Positions 42,694 through 51,300 of a DNA stretch of 64,000 nt are shown one piece after another. The DNA comes from Burkholderiaceae bacterium. Its GTDB lineage: Bacteria; Pseudomonadota; Gammaproteobacteria; Burkholderiales; Burkholderiaceae_E. The stretch is taken from positions 43,400-107,399 of the forward strand of contig JAMLIN010000011.1 in the NCBI GenBank assembly GCA_023954135.1, in the 5' to 3' direction. The notes beneath the pieces were generated by a model, which did not search any database, had not been told where the DNA came from, and saw nothing but the letters and a program-made list of their open reading frames with translations. Made by a program: the position numbers and the translations under genes. Positions within the stretch are counted from its first letter, which is position 1. Each line of letters begins with the position of its first letter.

Positions 42694-43887
42694 TCAGACG
42701 ATGTGGTGGCAGAACAGGGCCTGGACCTCGCTGCCCGAATAGCCGGCCTCGGCCAGCACTTCGTGGGTATGCTCCGACAGCCGCGGCGCTGCCCGGCGCG
42801 TCGGCTCGAAAGCCGGCGTGAAATGCGCGAAGCGGGCGGGTGCGGCTATCTCTCGCCCGTCGGGCAGGCGCTGGCCGGTCCAGAGGCCACGTTCGGCGTA
42901 CTGGGCGAATTCCGCGATGTCGGCCATGTCCATCAGCGGCGCGACGAAGAAGCCGTGATCGCGGGCGGCGGCACCGATCTGCGCCTTGGACAGCGGTGCG
43001 ATCGCGGCGGTGAGGCCGTCGATCAGTCCGCGCAGGTGGCGCAACGCCGTATCGGTGTCGCCGGAAGGGAAGGTCGACCAGTCGACCTCGGCGACTTCCG
43101 GCTCGGCCTGTCCCTGTCCGACGACCCATTGCGCCATCCGGCGGGTGACCGCGCCGAAGCCGCCGAACGCGATCGAGACCTGCACGAAGCCGTCGGCGCA
43201 GGGCAGGAACTGCGGAGGCCTGATGCCGAGCACCGGCTTGACGCGCAATCCGCGCTGCGGCCTCGGCTCGGCGGTCTGGGGGTAGTAGGGCGTCGCGAGA
43301 GCGCTCATCATCGCCGCGACCCGCATCGACACCTCGACCCGCTGGCCTTCGCCGTCGCGATCGCGCGCCGCCAGCCCGGCCAGTGCGGCGACGGCGGCTT
43401 CCGCGCCAGCTTCCATCATCGCCTGCGGAACCGGCAGGAAAAGCGGCTCGCGATCGGTGTCGCCGGTGTAGGTCGGCACGCCGGATGCCGCTATCACGGT
43501 GCGGTCGGTGAAGGCGTAGCGGCTCTTCGGGCCATCGGCCGAGAAGGGTCGTACGATGCAGCGCACCAGCCGCTCCCGGGTCTTCGGCGGCTCTCCCGAT
43601 GGCGGCTCGAGCAGCACGTCCGCCCCGGCGAGCAGCTCCTCGAAGATCGCGCGACCGTCGTCCGCCTCGATGTCGAGCGTGATGGCGCGCTTGTTCCGAT
43701 TGAGCGCATGCCATGCGAGGCTGCTCTCGAGGCCGGCCCGGTCGTCGAGAAAGGGCGGCATGCGCCGACCCGGGGCGCCTGCCGGCGGCTCGATCACGAT
43801 CACGTCGGCGCCGAGCTCGGCCAGGATCTGCCCGGCGAGCATCGTCTCCGGTCGCGAGACCTCGAGCACCCGTATTCCGTCAAGCAC
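42694..43887 (-). CDS. Second CaiB/BaiF-type CoA transferase, divergent active site
   Basis: 397 aa from GTG 43887, which lies 8 nt after GGAG in GAGGAGACAAGGC. Seen: GIRVLEVSRPETMLAGQILA, ELGADVIVIEPPAGAPGRRM and ALNRNKRAITLDIEADDGRA. Where family III enzymes have a conserved Asp after the small domain, this one reads VPQAMMEAGAEAAVAA, so the catalytic Asp may be replaced. It could be the non-catalytic half of a heteromer with the adjacent transferase. First gene of the minus-strand operon; the promoter with twin palindromes is just upstream. Confidence 0.85.
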   Translation of the reverse strand: MLDGIRVLEVSRPETMLAGQILAELGADVIVIEPPAGAPGRRMPPFLDDRAGLESSLAWHALNRNKRAITLDIEADDGRAIFEELLAGADVLLEPPSGEPPKTRERLVRCIVRPFSADGPKSRYAFTDRTVIAASGVPTYTGDTDREPLFLPVPQAMMEAGAEAAVAALAGLAARDRDGEGQRVEVSMRVAAMMSALATPYYPQTAEPRPQRGLRVKPVLGIRPPQFLPCADGFVQVSIAFGGFGAVTRRMAQWVVGQGQAEPEVAEVDWSTFPSGDTDTALRHLRGLIDGLTAAIAPLSKAQIGAAARDHGFFVAPLMDMADIAEFAQYAERGLWTGQRLPDGREIAAPARFAHFTPAFEPTRRAAPRLSEHTHEVLAEAGYSGSEVQALFCHHIV

Positions 43888-43926
43888 GCCTTGTCTCCTC
43901 GAGATTGCCTGCACGATAGAGTACAT

Positions 43927-43947
43927 ACTAGATGCTTGGCAAGTATC
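43927..43947. promoter_or_regulatory. Operator-like palindrome 1 in the divergent promoter
   Basis: GATGCTTG-G-CAAGTATC (43931-43947) is an inverted repeat with one mismatch. The 12-mer ACTAGATGCTTG (43927-43938) recurs as ACTAGATACTTG 57 bp away. Located between the divergent CoA transferase (43887) and DUF35 (44058) starts. Candidate TetR-family operator; the TetR gene at 51301 is the nearest regulator. Confidence 0.55.
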
Positions 43948-43983
43948 CAACCAATCTTTCCTGCGGTTTTCTCGTATTCTGGA

Positions 43984-44008
43984 ACTAGATACTTGCAAAG
44001 GATCTAGT
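43984..44008. promoter_or_regulatory. Operator-like palindrome 2 in the divergent promoter
   Basis: ACTAGATACTTG (43984-43995) and AAAGGATCTAGT (43997-44008) form a 25-bp inverted repeat with two mismatches around a central C. The left arm repeats palindrome 1. Two related sites in one intergenic region suggest cooperative binding of one repressor controlling both arms. Confidence 0.6.
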
Positions 44009-44057
44009 AAATCGAGCACACTGGCATCACACAAAGCACTGGATGGAGACGATCCTC

Positions 44058-44462
44058 ATGCAGGCGCTCAAGCCCGAGCTCTATGCACTGCCCGAAGTCG
44101 GTGGCGAACCCCCGATGCTGAAAGGCGGTCGCTGCGGCCGCTGCGGCTACACCTTCTTCCCGATGCAGGCCTACGGCTGCGAACGCTGCGGCAGCACCGA
44201 GCTCGCCCCTGTTTCACTGGTCGGCCACGGCCGTCTCGTCGCGTCGGCCCGGGTCCTGCTCCATGCGCGGCCCGAGCGCCAGCCTCCCTTCGTGGTGGTG
44301 GCGGTCCGGCTCGACGACGGGCCGATGGTGCGCACGTTGCTGGCGCAGGACACCGAGGAGCCGCTGCCCGTCGACACCCCGATGGCGACCTGCACGGTTG
44401 CCGCCGGCCAGTCCGAATCCGGCGAACCGCTGGTCGACCTGCGGTTCGCGCCCGAGCATTGA
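44058..44462 (+). CDS. Zn-ribbon/OB-fold protein (DUF35), second pair
   Basis: 134 aa. Zinc ribbon GGRCGRCGYTFFPMQAYGCE with a second CxxC (CERCG), then an OB fold (VVVAVRLDDGPMVRTLLAQD). It precedes a thiolase-like gene by 13 nt, the same pairing as at 13.7-15.3 kb but with the order reversed. GGAG at 44045-44048 favours ATG 44058; an in-frame ATG at 44043 is possible. Likely acyl-CoA-binding partner of the next protein. Confidence 0.87.
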   Translation: MQALKPELYALPEVGGEPPMLKGGRCGRCGYTFFPMQAYGCERCGSTELAPVSLVGHGRLVASARVLLHARPERQPPFVVVAVRLDDGPMVRTLLAQDTEEPLPVDTPMATCTVAAGQSESGEPLVDLRFAPEH

Positions 44463-44475
44463 GACAGGAGTCCGC

Positions 44476-45630
44476 ATGCCCGTTCATCTGAAGCAGATGC
44501 GCCCGGTCTACGTGGTCGGCGCCGGCTGGCACCGCTACCAGTCGCTCAGCGACGACACCTTCGTGACCCTCGGTCTCGCCGCGGTGCGCGGCGCCCTCGC
44601 CGATGCCGGGATCGAGTGGCCCGAGGTCGAGTCCGCCTACGTGGCCAAGGCCTTGCTGCCGATGGCGCCGGGCCGCCCGATCCTGCGGCACCTCGGGGCC
44701 TCGGGCATCGAGTTGATCCACATCGAGAACGCATCGGCGTCCGGGTCGGCGGCTTTTCGCAAGGCCTGCATCGAGATCGCCTCCGGCGTGACCGACGTGG
44801 CGCTGGTGCTCGGCGTCGACAAGCCGACCGGCAAGCCCAATGTGCGGGCGGAGTCGGTCACCGGCATCAGGGCACTGGCCGACGATGCGATCGTCCCCTT
44901 CACCCATTTCGCGCTGCTCGCCGACCAGTACGCGCAGCGCTGGGGCGTCTCGCCCGACGACATCGCCCGGGTCGCGGTCAAGAACCACGGCAACGGCGCC
45001 CGCAACCCCAATGCCCAGCGCCAGCAGGTGCGCACGCTCGAGGAGGTCCTCGGCGGTCGCAAGGTCTCGGGCAATTTCACCACCTTGCAGTGCACCCCGG
45101 TGGGAGAGGGCGCCGCCGCGGTGATCGTCGCGTCCGAGGACGCGATCCGACGCCTCGGCATCGCGGGCGACAAGCCGGTGCGCGTCACGGGTTCGGCCGC
45201 GCGCAGCCAGCGCGTCTACGAGGATCCGGGCCGTTTCGATGCCACGCTCACCGCCGAGACGACGAGGATCGCGCTCGAGCAGGCGGGCGTCGCGCCCTCG
45301 CAGCTCGACATCGTCGAGCTGCACGATGCCTTCACCGTCGAGGAGGTCGAGTACGTCGAGGCGATGGGCCTGTGCGAGCCGGGCGAGGCGGTCCCGCTGC
45401 TCAAGGCCGGTGCCTGGGACATCGGTGGGCGATGCGCCGTCAATCCGTCGGGCGGGCTGATCGCGATGGGCCATCCCATCGGCCCGACCGGCGTCGGCCA
45501 GATCGGCGAGATCGCGCTGCAGCTGCGCGGTGCCGCCGGCGCGCGCCAGCATGCCGGCGCAAAGACCGGGCTTGCGCACATGGTCGGCGTCGGCGCCGTC
45601 TGCTACGTCCACGTCCTGCAGCGCGACTAA
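44476..45630 (+). CDS. Thiolase-like protein lacking the nucleophilic Cys, second pair
   Basis: 384 aa thiolase fold (PVYVVGAGWHRYQSLSDDTF). At the nucleophile position it reads HIENASASGSAAFRKA, with no Cys; the C-terminal loop is NPSGGLIAMGHPIGPTGVGQ with the conserved His. As with the protein at 14.1 kb, absence of the Cys with a DUF35 partner points to retro-aldolase or other non-thiolytic chemistry. Annotation as acetyl-CoA acetyltransferase would be by fold only. Followed by a 160-bp repeat-like intergenic element. Confidence 0.87.
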   Translation: MPVHLKQMRPVYVVGAGWHRYQSLSDDTFVTLGLAAVRGALADAGIEWPEVESAYVAKALLPMAPGRPILRHLGASGIELIHIENASASGSAAFRKACIEIASGVTDVALVLGVDKPTGKPNVRAESVTGIRALADDAIVPFTHFALLADQYAQRWGVSPDDIARVAVKNHGNGARNPNAQRQQVRTLEEVLGGRKVSGNFTTLQCTPVGEGAAAVIVASEDAIRRLGIAGDKPVRVTGSAARSQRVYEDPGRFDATLTAETTRIALEQAGVAPSQLDIVELHDAFTVEEVEYVEAMGLCEPGEAVPLLKAGAWDIGGRCAVNPSGGLIAMGHPIGPTGVGQIGEIALQLRGAAGARQHAGAKTGLAHMVGVGAVCYVHVLQRD

Positions 45631-45789
45631 GAACCTATGAACGAACCAGCCACGCCCGCTCGTCACGCCATGGCGGCCCCGCTCTTCGTTGCAAATGCTC
45701 GCCATGTCACCCGACATGGCTGCGCTTTGCGCCTCGATCGGAACCGCCCTGGCGCGCCGCTCGGGCGCGTCCGGTCCATTCACAGGTTC
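45631..45789. repeat. MITE-like intergenic element with terminal inverted repeats
   Basis: GAACCTATGAACG at 45631-45643 and CATTCACAGGTTC at 45777-45789 are inverted copies with 11 of 13 positions matching. Inside lies a perfect hairpin GCCATGTC-ACCC-GACATGGC (45701-45720) and no coding frame of note. It fills the gap between the thiolase-like stop and the ABC permease start. No transposase; mobility or genome copy number cannot be judged from one copy. Confidence 0.55.
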
Positions 45790-45801
45790 TGACTGGTTCC
45801 C

Positions 45802-46755
45802 ATGACGGCCCGACGCATATTCTGGGGAACTGGCGGCGTCCTCGCCACGACCTTCGCGGTATCGGTGGTGGCGTTCCTGCTGATCGCGCTGATGCCGGGC
45901 GATCTCGCCCTGCTGATCCTGGCCGATTCGGCGACGCCCGAGCGGGTGGCGGCGCTGCGGGCGGAGCTCGCGCTCGACGATCCGCTCTGGCAGCGCTACC
46001 TGCACTGGCTCGGCAACGTGCTGCAGGGGGATCTGGGTCGCGCGATCCACTCCGGCGAGCGCACGCTCGACGTGATCCTGTCGCGATTGCCGGTGACGAT
46101 CGAGCTGATCATCCTCACCCAGATCGTGGCGCTGGGGCTGGCGATTCCGCTCGGCATCTGGAGCGCCTATCGCCGGGGCTCGAGCGCCGATCATGCGACC
46201 CTGGTCGGCAGCCTCGCGCTGCTCTCGACGCCTTCGTTCGTGATCGCCCTCGGGCTCATCTACCTGTTCGCGCTGCACCTGCAGTGGCTGCCGGCAACCG
46301 GGTTCGTGCCGCTGTCCGAGAGCGTGAGCGGCAACCTGGCGAGCGTGGCGCTGCCGGTGCTGGCGCTGGCGCTGAACGAGGTGCCGGTCTATCTCCGGCT
46401 GCTGCGCAGCGAGATGATCGGCACGCTGCAGCAGAACTTCATCGCGCTGGCACGCGGCGTCGGCCTGCCGACCCGGCGGATCCTCTTCGAGAACGCGCTG
46501 CGACCCTCGTCGCTGAACCTGATCACCGTGGTCGGCATCAACATGGGGCGGCTGATGGGCGGCGCGATCATCATCGAGACGATGTTCGCGCTTCCCGGGG
46601 TCGGCCAGCTCCTGGTGGAATCGGTCTACCAGCAGGAATACCTGATGACGCAGGGCATCGTGCTCTTCGTCGGGGTCGCCTTCATCGCGATCAACCTGCT
46701 GACCGATCTCGTCTACGCGATCGTCGATCCCCGCCTGCTGCGCGAGGGAAGCTAG
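45802..46755 (+). CDS. Oligopeptide-type ABC permease (DppB-like)
   Basis: 317 aa, six hydrophobic segments; large first periplasmic loop after FLLIALMPGDLALLILADSA, and the ATPase-contact EAA loop IALARGVGLPTRRILFENAL. First gene of a complete five-gene DppB-C-D-F-A-like importer. The stop abuts the next gene's ATG (tagATG). These importers carry peptides but also opines, glycosides and organic solutes; the catabolic neighbours suggest a non-peptide substrate. Confidence 0.92.
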   Translation: MTARRIFWGTGGVLATTFAVSVVAFLLIALMPGDLALLILADSATPERVAALRAELALDDPLWQRYLHWLGNVLQGDLGRAIHSGERTLDVILSRLPVTIELIILTQIVALGLAIPLGIWSAYRRGSSADHATLVGSLALLSTPSFVIALGLIYLFALHLQWLPATGFVPLSESVSGNLASVALPVLALALNEVPVYLRLLRSEMIGTLQQNFIALARGVGLPTRRILFENALRPSSLNLITVVGINMGRLMGGAIIIETMFALPGVGQLLVESVYQQEYLMTQGIVLFVGVAFIAINLLTDLVYAIVDPRLLREGS

Positions 46756-47571
46756 ATGCGAAAGTATCCCTGGAGCTTCGTCGTCGCAAGCGCCTGGCTG
46801 GCGCTGGTGGTGGCCGCCACGCTGCTGGCCGATCTCCTGCCGCTCGCGGATCCGCTCAGGCAGAGCCTCATGAGCATGCTCGCTCCCCCGGACGCGCAAC
46901 GCTGGTTCGGCGCCGATTCGCTCGGGCGCGACATCTTCTCCCGGGCGATCTACGGCTTCCGGATCACGCTGCTGGTCAGCCTCGGCTCGGTCGGCCTCGC
47001 GCTGCTGGTGGGCGGCGCGCTCGGCATCAGCGCCGGCTTCTTCCGCGGCTGGGTCGAGAAGACGATCATGACCGGCGTCAACGTCCTGCTCGCCTTCCCG
47101 CCGCTGGTGCTCATCATCGCGATGCTCGCCTATCCGGGGCAGGCGATGATCAAGGTGATCATCGCGCTCGGGATCGTGTTCGTGCCCTCGGTGACCCGGA
47201 TCGCACGGGCGAACACGCTGCGCTTCTCCGAGCTCGACTTCGTCACCGCGGCGAGGGCCGCCGGCATGGGCAGCGGACGGATCATCCTGCGCGAGCTGCT
47301 GCCCAACCTGGTGCCGGCGCTGCTCGCGTACTCGCTGCTGCTGCTCGCGGTCGCCGCGGTGGCCGAGGCCGGGCTGAGCTTCCTCGGCCTGGGCATCCCG
47401 CCGCCGTCCCCGTCGCTCGGCTCGATGATGGCCGAGGAGCAGTCGCGGGTGATGGATGCGCCCCATGCGGTGTTCTTTCCCGCGCTGATGCTGTTCGTGA
47501 CGATCTTCGCGCTCAATGCGGTGGGGGAATACGTGCAGAAGCGGATCGACGGCAGGGCGGGGGCGGCATGA
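46756..47571 (+). CDS. Oligopeptide-type ABC permease (DppC-like)
   Basis: 271 aa. Seen: the DppC signature PPDAQRWFGADSLGRDIFSR, then FRITLLVSLGSVGLALLVGG and the EAA loop FVTAARAAGMGSGRIILREL. Partner of the preceding DppB-like permease. The stop overlaps the next ATPase start by 4 nt (ATGA). Confidence 0.93.
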   Translation: MRKYPWSFVVASAWLALVVAATLLADLLPLADPLRQSLMSMLAPPDAQRWFGADSLGRDIFSRAIYGFRITLLVSLGSVGLALLVGGALGISAGFFRGWVEKTIMTGVNVLLAFPPLVLIIAMLAYPGQAMIKVIIALGIVFVPSVTRIARANTLRFSELDFVTAARAAGMGSGRIILRELLPNLVPALLAYSLLLLAVAAVAEAGLSFLGLGIPPPSPSLGSMMAEEQSRVMDAPHAVFFPALMLFVTIFALNAVGEYVQKRIDGRAGAA

Positions 47572-48560
47572 CCGGGTCCGATGCCGAGCCGATGCTGAAG
47601 GTCGAGAACCTCCACACGCATTTCGATCTGCCGCAGGGCGTGCTGCGGGCGGTCGACGGGGTGTCGTTCACCGTCGAGGCCGGCCGCACCCTGGGCATCG
47701 TGGGCGAATCGGGGTCCGGAAAGTCGGTGCTCGCGCGCAGCATCATCGGGCTGCTGCCCTCGGACCGGACCCTGAAGCCGGGTGGCCGGATCCTGTTCGG
47801 CGGACGGGACCTGCGGGCGATCTCCGAGGCCGAGATGCGCCGGATCCGGGGCCGCGAAGTGGCGATGATCTTCCAGGACCCGCTGACCTCGCTCAATCCG
47901 GTCCTGACGATCGGCCGGCAGATCGAGCAGGTCCTGCTCCAGCACACCGATCTGTCGAAGGCCGCCGCCCGCGAACGCGCCGTCGAGCTGCTCGCCGAGG
48001 TCGGCATCCCGGATCCGCGTCAGCGCGCGCTCGAGTATGCGCACCGGATGTCGGGCGGCATGCGCCAGCGGATCGTGATCGCGATCGCGCTCGCCTGCAA
48101 CCCGCGGCTGCTGATCGCCGACGAGCCGACCACCGCGCTCGATGTGACGGTGCAGGCGCAGATCCTCGACCTGCTGCGCCAGCTCCAGGATTCCCACTCG
48201 ATGGGGATGATCCTGATCACCCACAACCTCGGCGTCGTCGCCGAGATGTGCGACGAGGTGGCCGTGATGTACGCCGGCCGGATCTTCGAGCACGGGCCGG
48301 TCGACGATGTGCTCGCCCGGCCCCGGATGCGCTATACCGAGGCGCTGCTGCGCTCGGTGCCGAGGCTCGACGCCGTGTCCCACCAGCGCCTGCCGGTGAT
48401 CGACGGCCAGCCGCCGAACCTGGTCAAGCCGCCGCCGGGCTGTCGTTTCGCCGCGCGCTGCGCCTACCGGATCGGCAGGTGCGATGTCGATGCGCCGGAG
48501 TTCCGGCAGTCCGGCCGCGACCATGTGTTCGCGTGCTGGAACCCCCTGGAGGAATCCTGA
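47568..48560 (+). CDS. Oligopeptide-type ABC ATPase (DppD-like)
   Basis: 330 aa. Walker A GESGSGKSVLARSI, Q-loop MIFQDPLTSLNPVLT, signature HRMSGGMRQRIVIAIA, Walker B LLIADEPTTALDVTVQ, switch LITHNLGVV. C-terminal Cys-rich extension PPPGCRFAARCAYRIGRCDV typical of this subfamily (Fe-S-like motif of Dpp/Opp ATPases). ATG at 47568; a long open frame upstream is a shadow of other genes. Confidence 0.93.
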   Translation: MTGSDAEPMLKVENLHTHFDLPQGVLRAVDGVSFTVEAGRTLGIVGESGSGKSVLARSIIGLLPSDRTLKPGGRILFGGRDLRAISEAEMRRIRGREVAMIFQDPLTSLNPVLTIGRQIEQVLLQHTDLSKAAARERAVELLAEVGIPDPRQRALEYAHRMSGGMRQRIVIAIALACNPRLLIADEPTTALDVTVQAQILDLLRQLQDSHSMGMILITHNLGVVAEMCDEVAVMYAGRIFEHGPVDDVLARPRMRYTEALLRSVPRLDAVSHQRLPVIDGQPPNLVKPPPGCRFAARCAYRIGRCDVDAPEFRQSGRDHVFACWNPLEES

Positions 48561-48561
48561 C

Positions 48562-49593
48562 ATGGCTGGCAGCGGAACCGCCCACCTCGCGGCCGATGGC
48601 GCGCTCGTCAGCGCGCGCCGGCTGGTCAAGACCTTCCGGGCCCGCGGCGGACGCCGGGTGCAGGCGCTGTCCGACGTGTCCTTCGACATCCTCCGCGGCG
48701 AGACCCTGGGCGTGGTCGGCGAGTCGGGCTCGGGCAAGTCGACGCTCGCGCGCGCCGTGCTTGCACTGCCCCGGCCGGACAGCGGCGAGGCGCGCTTCGA
48801 CGGTGAATCCGTCTTCGAGGCGAGGGGCGCGGCAGCGAGGGCCCTGCGCCACCGGATGCAGATGGTGTTCCAGGATCCGATGTCCTCGCTCAACCCGGCG
48901 CACCGGATCCTCGACATCGTCCAGACGCCGCTCGCGGTCGCCGGCCGCGGCAATGCGGCGCAGCGCCGCGAGGTGGCCGAGCGGACCCTGCGCGCGGTCG
49001 GCCTCGATCCCGACGTGGTCGGCCGCCGCCGCTCCTACGAGCTCTCCGGCGGGCAGTGCCAGCGGGTCAGCATCGCTCGCGCCTTGGTGCTCGAGCCCGA
49101 CCTGCTGGTCTGCGACGAGGCGGTCTCCGCGCTCGACGTCTCGGTGCAGGCGCAGGTGCTGAACCTGCTCGAGGACGCCAAGGAGCAGTTCGGCCTGACG
49201 ATGCTCTTCATCTCGCACGACCTCGGCGTGGTCAAGTCGATCAGCGACCGCGTCATGGTGATGTATCTCGGCAAGGTGTGCGAGGTGGGGCCGGCCGACG
49301 CGCTCTTCGCGGCGCCTCGCCATCCGTACACCGCGACATTGCTCGCCTCGGTGCCCTCGCTCGTCCCGAGCCGCCGCAGCGCGCGCCCGGAAGTGGCCCG
49401 CGGCGAAACGCCTTCACCGCTCGACGTGCCGTCCGGCTGCCGGTTCCGCACCCGCTGCCCGCGGGCGAGCGAGCTCTGCACCCGCGAGGAGCCGGAGATC
49501 GCGGGCTCGGGCGACGCCGCCGGGCATTTCGTCGCCTGCCACCACCCGCTGGCGGTCCGGCGGCCAGAGGCCGTCGCGCTGGAATCCCTGTGA
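48562..49593 (+). CDS. Oligopeptide-type ABC ATPase (DppF-like)
   Basis: 343 aa. Walker A GESGSGKSTLARAV, MVFQDPMSSLNPAHRI, signature ELSGGQCQRVSIARAL, and Walker B LLVCDEAVSALDVSVQ, where DEA replaces the usual DEP. C-terminal Cys cluster CRFRTRCPRASELCTREE. Works as heterodimer with the preceding ATPase. ATG 48562 follows TGGAGGAATCC. Confidence 0.93.
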   Translation: MAGSGTAHLAADGALVSARRLVKTFRARGGRRVQALSDVSFDILRGETLGVVGESGSGKSTLARAVLALPRPDSGEARFDGESVFEARGAAARALRHRMQMVFQDPMSSLNPAHRILDIVQTPLAVAGRGNAAQRREVAERTLRAVGLDPDVVGRRRSYELSGGQCQRVSIARALVLEPDLLVCDEAVSALDVSVQAQVLNLLEDAKEQFGLTMLFISHDLGVVKSISDRVMVMYLGKVCEVGPADALFAAPRHPYTATLLASVPSLVPSRRSARPEVARGETPSPLDVPSGCRFRTRCPRASELCTREEPEIAGSGDAAGHFVACHHPLAVRRPEAVALESL

Positions 49594-49693
49594 AGCACGC
49601 ATGAACCTGCCTCTACATATCGCCTCCGCATTGCCCGGAGCAGCAGACCGCGATCCGGGCGATGCCACAACCACCGAAGACAGGAGACTGGAC

Positions 49694-51250
49694 ATGACAC
49701 GATCCCCAGCCAGGCCAGCCATGGCCCGGTTCGTCTCACGATTCGCGACCGGCGTGCTCGCCGCAGCGATATCGACGCTGGCCACGGCCGCTGATCCCAA
49801 GCCGGGCGGCGAGCTGACCGTTGTGCTGGCGCAGGACCCGTCGGTAGTCGATCCATTGCGCTTGGGCTCGTTCACCGAGCGCCAGTTCGGCCGGCCCATC
49901 TTCGAGGCCCTCTTCGACATCGACGAGAAGGGCAACGCCGTGCCCTTCCTGGCCGAGAGCTACAAGGTGTCGGATGACGTCCGGGTCTGGACGATCACGC
50001 TGCGCGAGGGAATCAAGTTCCACGACGGCACGAATCTCGATTCGGCGGCGGTGATCGCGAACTTCGACCGCACCCGTGATCCGAAGAATCGCTGCCGCTG
50101 CCTGTCGCAATGGGCGGACGTCGAGAGCTACCGGGCGATCGATGCGCGCACGGTCGAGGTCACGATGAAGACCGCCAACGCGACAGTGCCCGTCCTGCTG
50201 GCCGATTCGATCGGCGTGATGGCCTCGCCGACCGCGTTCCAGGCGGACCCGGCCGGTTTCGGCACCAAGCCGGTGGGTACCGGGCCGTATCGTCTCGTCG
50301 AATGGGAGCGAAACAGTCGTTTCGTCATGGAGAAATTCCCCGACTACTGGGTCAAGGGCAAGCCCTACCTGGACCGGGTGGTGTTCCGCGGCATCCAGAA
50401 CACCGAGACTCGCGAGGCGGCGTACAAGTCGGGTCAGGCCGACATCATCATGCAGCCGTCGATGCACTTCGTGTCGACCGCGAAGCGGGACAAGCGCCAG
50501 GTCCTGCTCGAGCCGGCCGGCTTCGGTACCGATGGCGTCTACTTCAACTCGAAGACGCCGCCGCTCGACGACCTGCGGGTCCGCAAGGCGCTTGCCCATG
50601 CGATGGACCGGGACCTGATCATCCGGACCCTTGGCTTCAGCATCTGGACGCCCGCCTACAGCCCCTGGGGCCGCGGCATCACCATGGTCGAGCAGCCGGT
50701 CGACGTGTACCCGAAATTCGACGTCGCCAAGGCGAAGGCGCTGCTGGCCGACTACGGCAAGCCGGTGGAGTTCACCCTGAGCTACAACAACGCGCCGGCG
50801 ACCCGGCATCTCGTGCAGTCGCTGCAGGAGATGTGGGCCAACGTCGGCGTGAAGGTCGAGCTCGCCGCCTTCGACCAGAACCGCCTGGTGCAGAATATGG
50901 TCTCGAAGAACTTCCAGGCGAGCATCTTCCGGTTCACCGGGCGGGCCGATCCGCACTCCAATGTGTGGTCGTTCCTGCACTCGGATTTCGCCGACCGGAA
51001 CCCCTCGTCGAACTACGGCGGCTGGAAGAACGCCAAGGTGGACGAGCTGCTCGAGAAGGGCAGGGCGACCATCGATCAGGCCGAGCGCAGCCGGATCTAC
51101 ACCGAGCTGGGCAAGGTGCTCGCCACCGAGGTTCTGCCGCATGCCTACCTGACCAACGTGCCCGATACCATCGTCACCAGGCCCAGCATCAAGGGCGTTC
51201 GGGTCGTTCCGGATGGCATGATCCGGTTCGAGCATGTCTGGCGCCAGTAG
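49694..51250 (+). CDS. Oligopeptide-type periplasmic binding protein (SBP_bac_5)
   Basis: 518 aa. Signal peptide about residues 1-33 (ARFVSRFATGVLAAAISTLA, cleavage near TATAA). Family 5 signature KPGGELTVVLAQDPSVVDPL and GIKFHDGTNLDSAAVIANFD, then GTKPVGTGPYRLVEWERNSR. Placed last in the operon after the two ATPases. ATG at 49694 follows CAGGAG; the open frame upstream to 49601 is not family-like. Substrate not readable. Confidence 0.92.
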   Translation: MTRSPARPAMARFVSRFATGVLAAAISTLATAADPKPGGELTVVLAQDPSVVDPLRLGSFTERQFGRPIFEALFDIDEKGNAVPFLAESYKVSDDVRVWTITLREGIKFHDGTNLDSAAVIANFDRTRDPKNRCRCLSQWADVESYRAIDARTVEVTMKTANATVPVLLADSIGVMASPTAFQADPAGFGTKPVGTGPYRLVEWERNSRFVMEKFPDYWVKGKPYLDRVVFRGIQNTETREAAYKSGQADIIMQPSMHFVSTAKRDKRQVLLEPAGFGTDGVYFNSKTPPLDDLRVRKALAHAMDRDLIIRTLGFSIWTPAYSPWGRGITMVEQPVDVYPKFDVAKAKALLADYGKPVEFTLSYNNAPATRHLVQSLQEMWANVGVKVELAAFDQNRLVQNMVSKNFQASIFRFTGRADPHSNVWSFLHSDFADRNPSSNYGGWKNAKVDELLEKGRATIDQAERSRIYTELGKVLATEVLPHAYLTNVPDTIVTRPSIKGVRVVPDGMIRFEHVWRQ

Positions 51251-51300
51251 GCGCCACGGCCCGGCGCTTCGGCGCCGGGTTTCCTGAACGGACAGCACCC

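Noticed and set aside
43888..44034. N-terminal extension of the second CoA transferase to ATG 44034
   Set aside because: Would place both palindromes inside the coding region and lacks family similarity; GTG 43887 has a good ribosome site.
44068..47466. 1132-codon minus-strand frame across DUF35, thiolase-like and permease genes
   Set aside because: His/Arg/Asp-rich, no recognisable domain, runs across several genuine genes and an intergenic repeat.
44616..47567. Upstream extension of the DppD-like frame
   Set aside because: Out of family, runs through the thiolase-like and both permease genes; the family N-terminus begins at ATG 47568.
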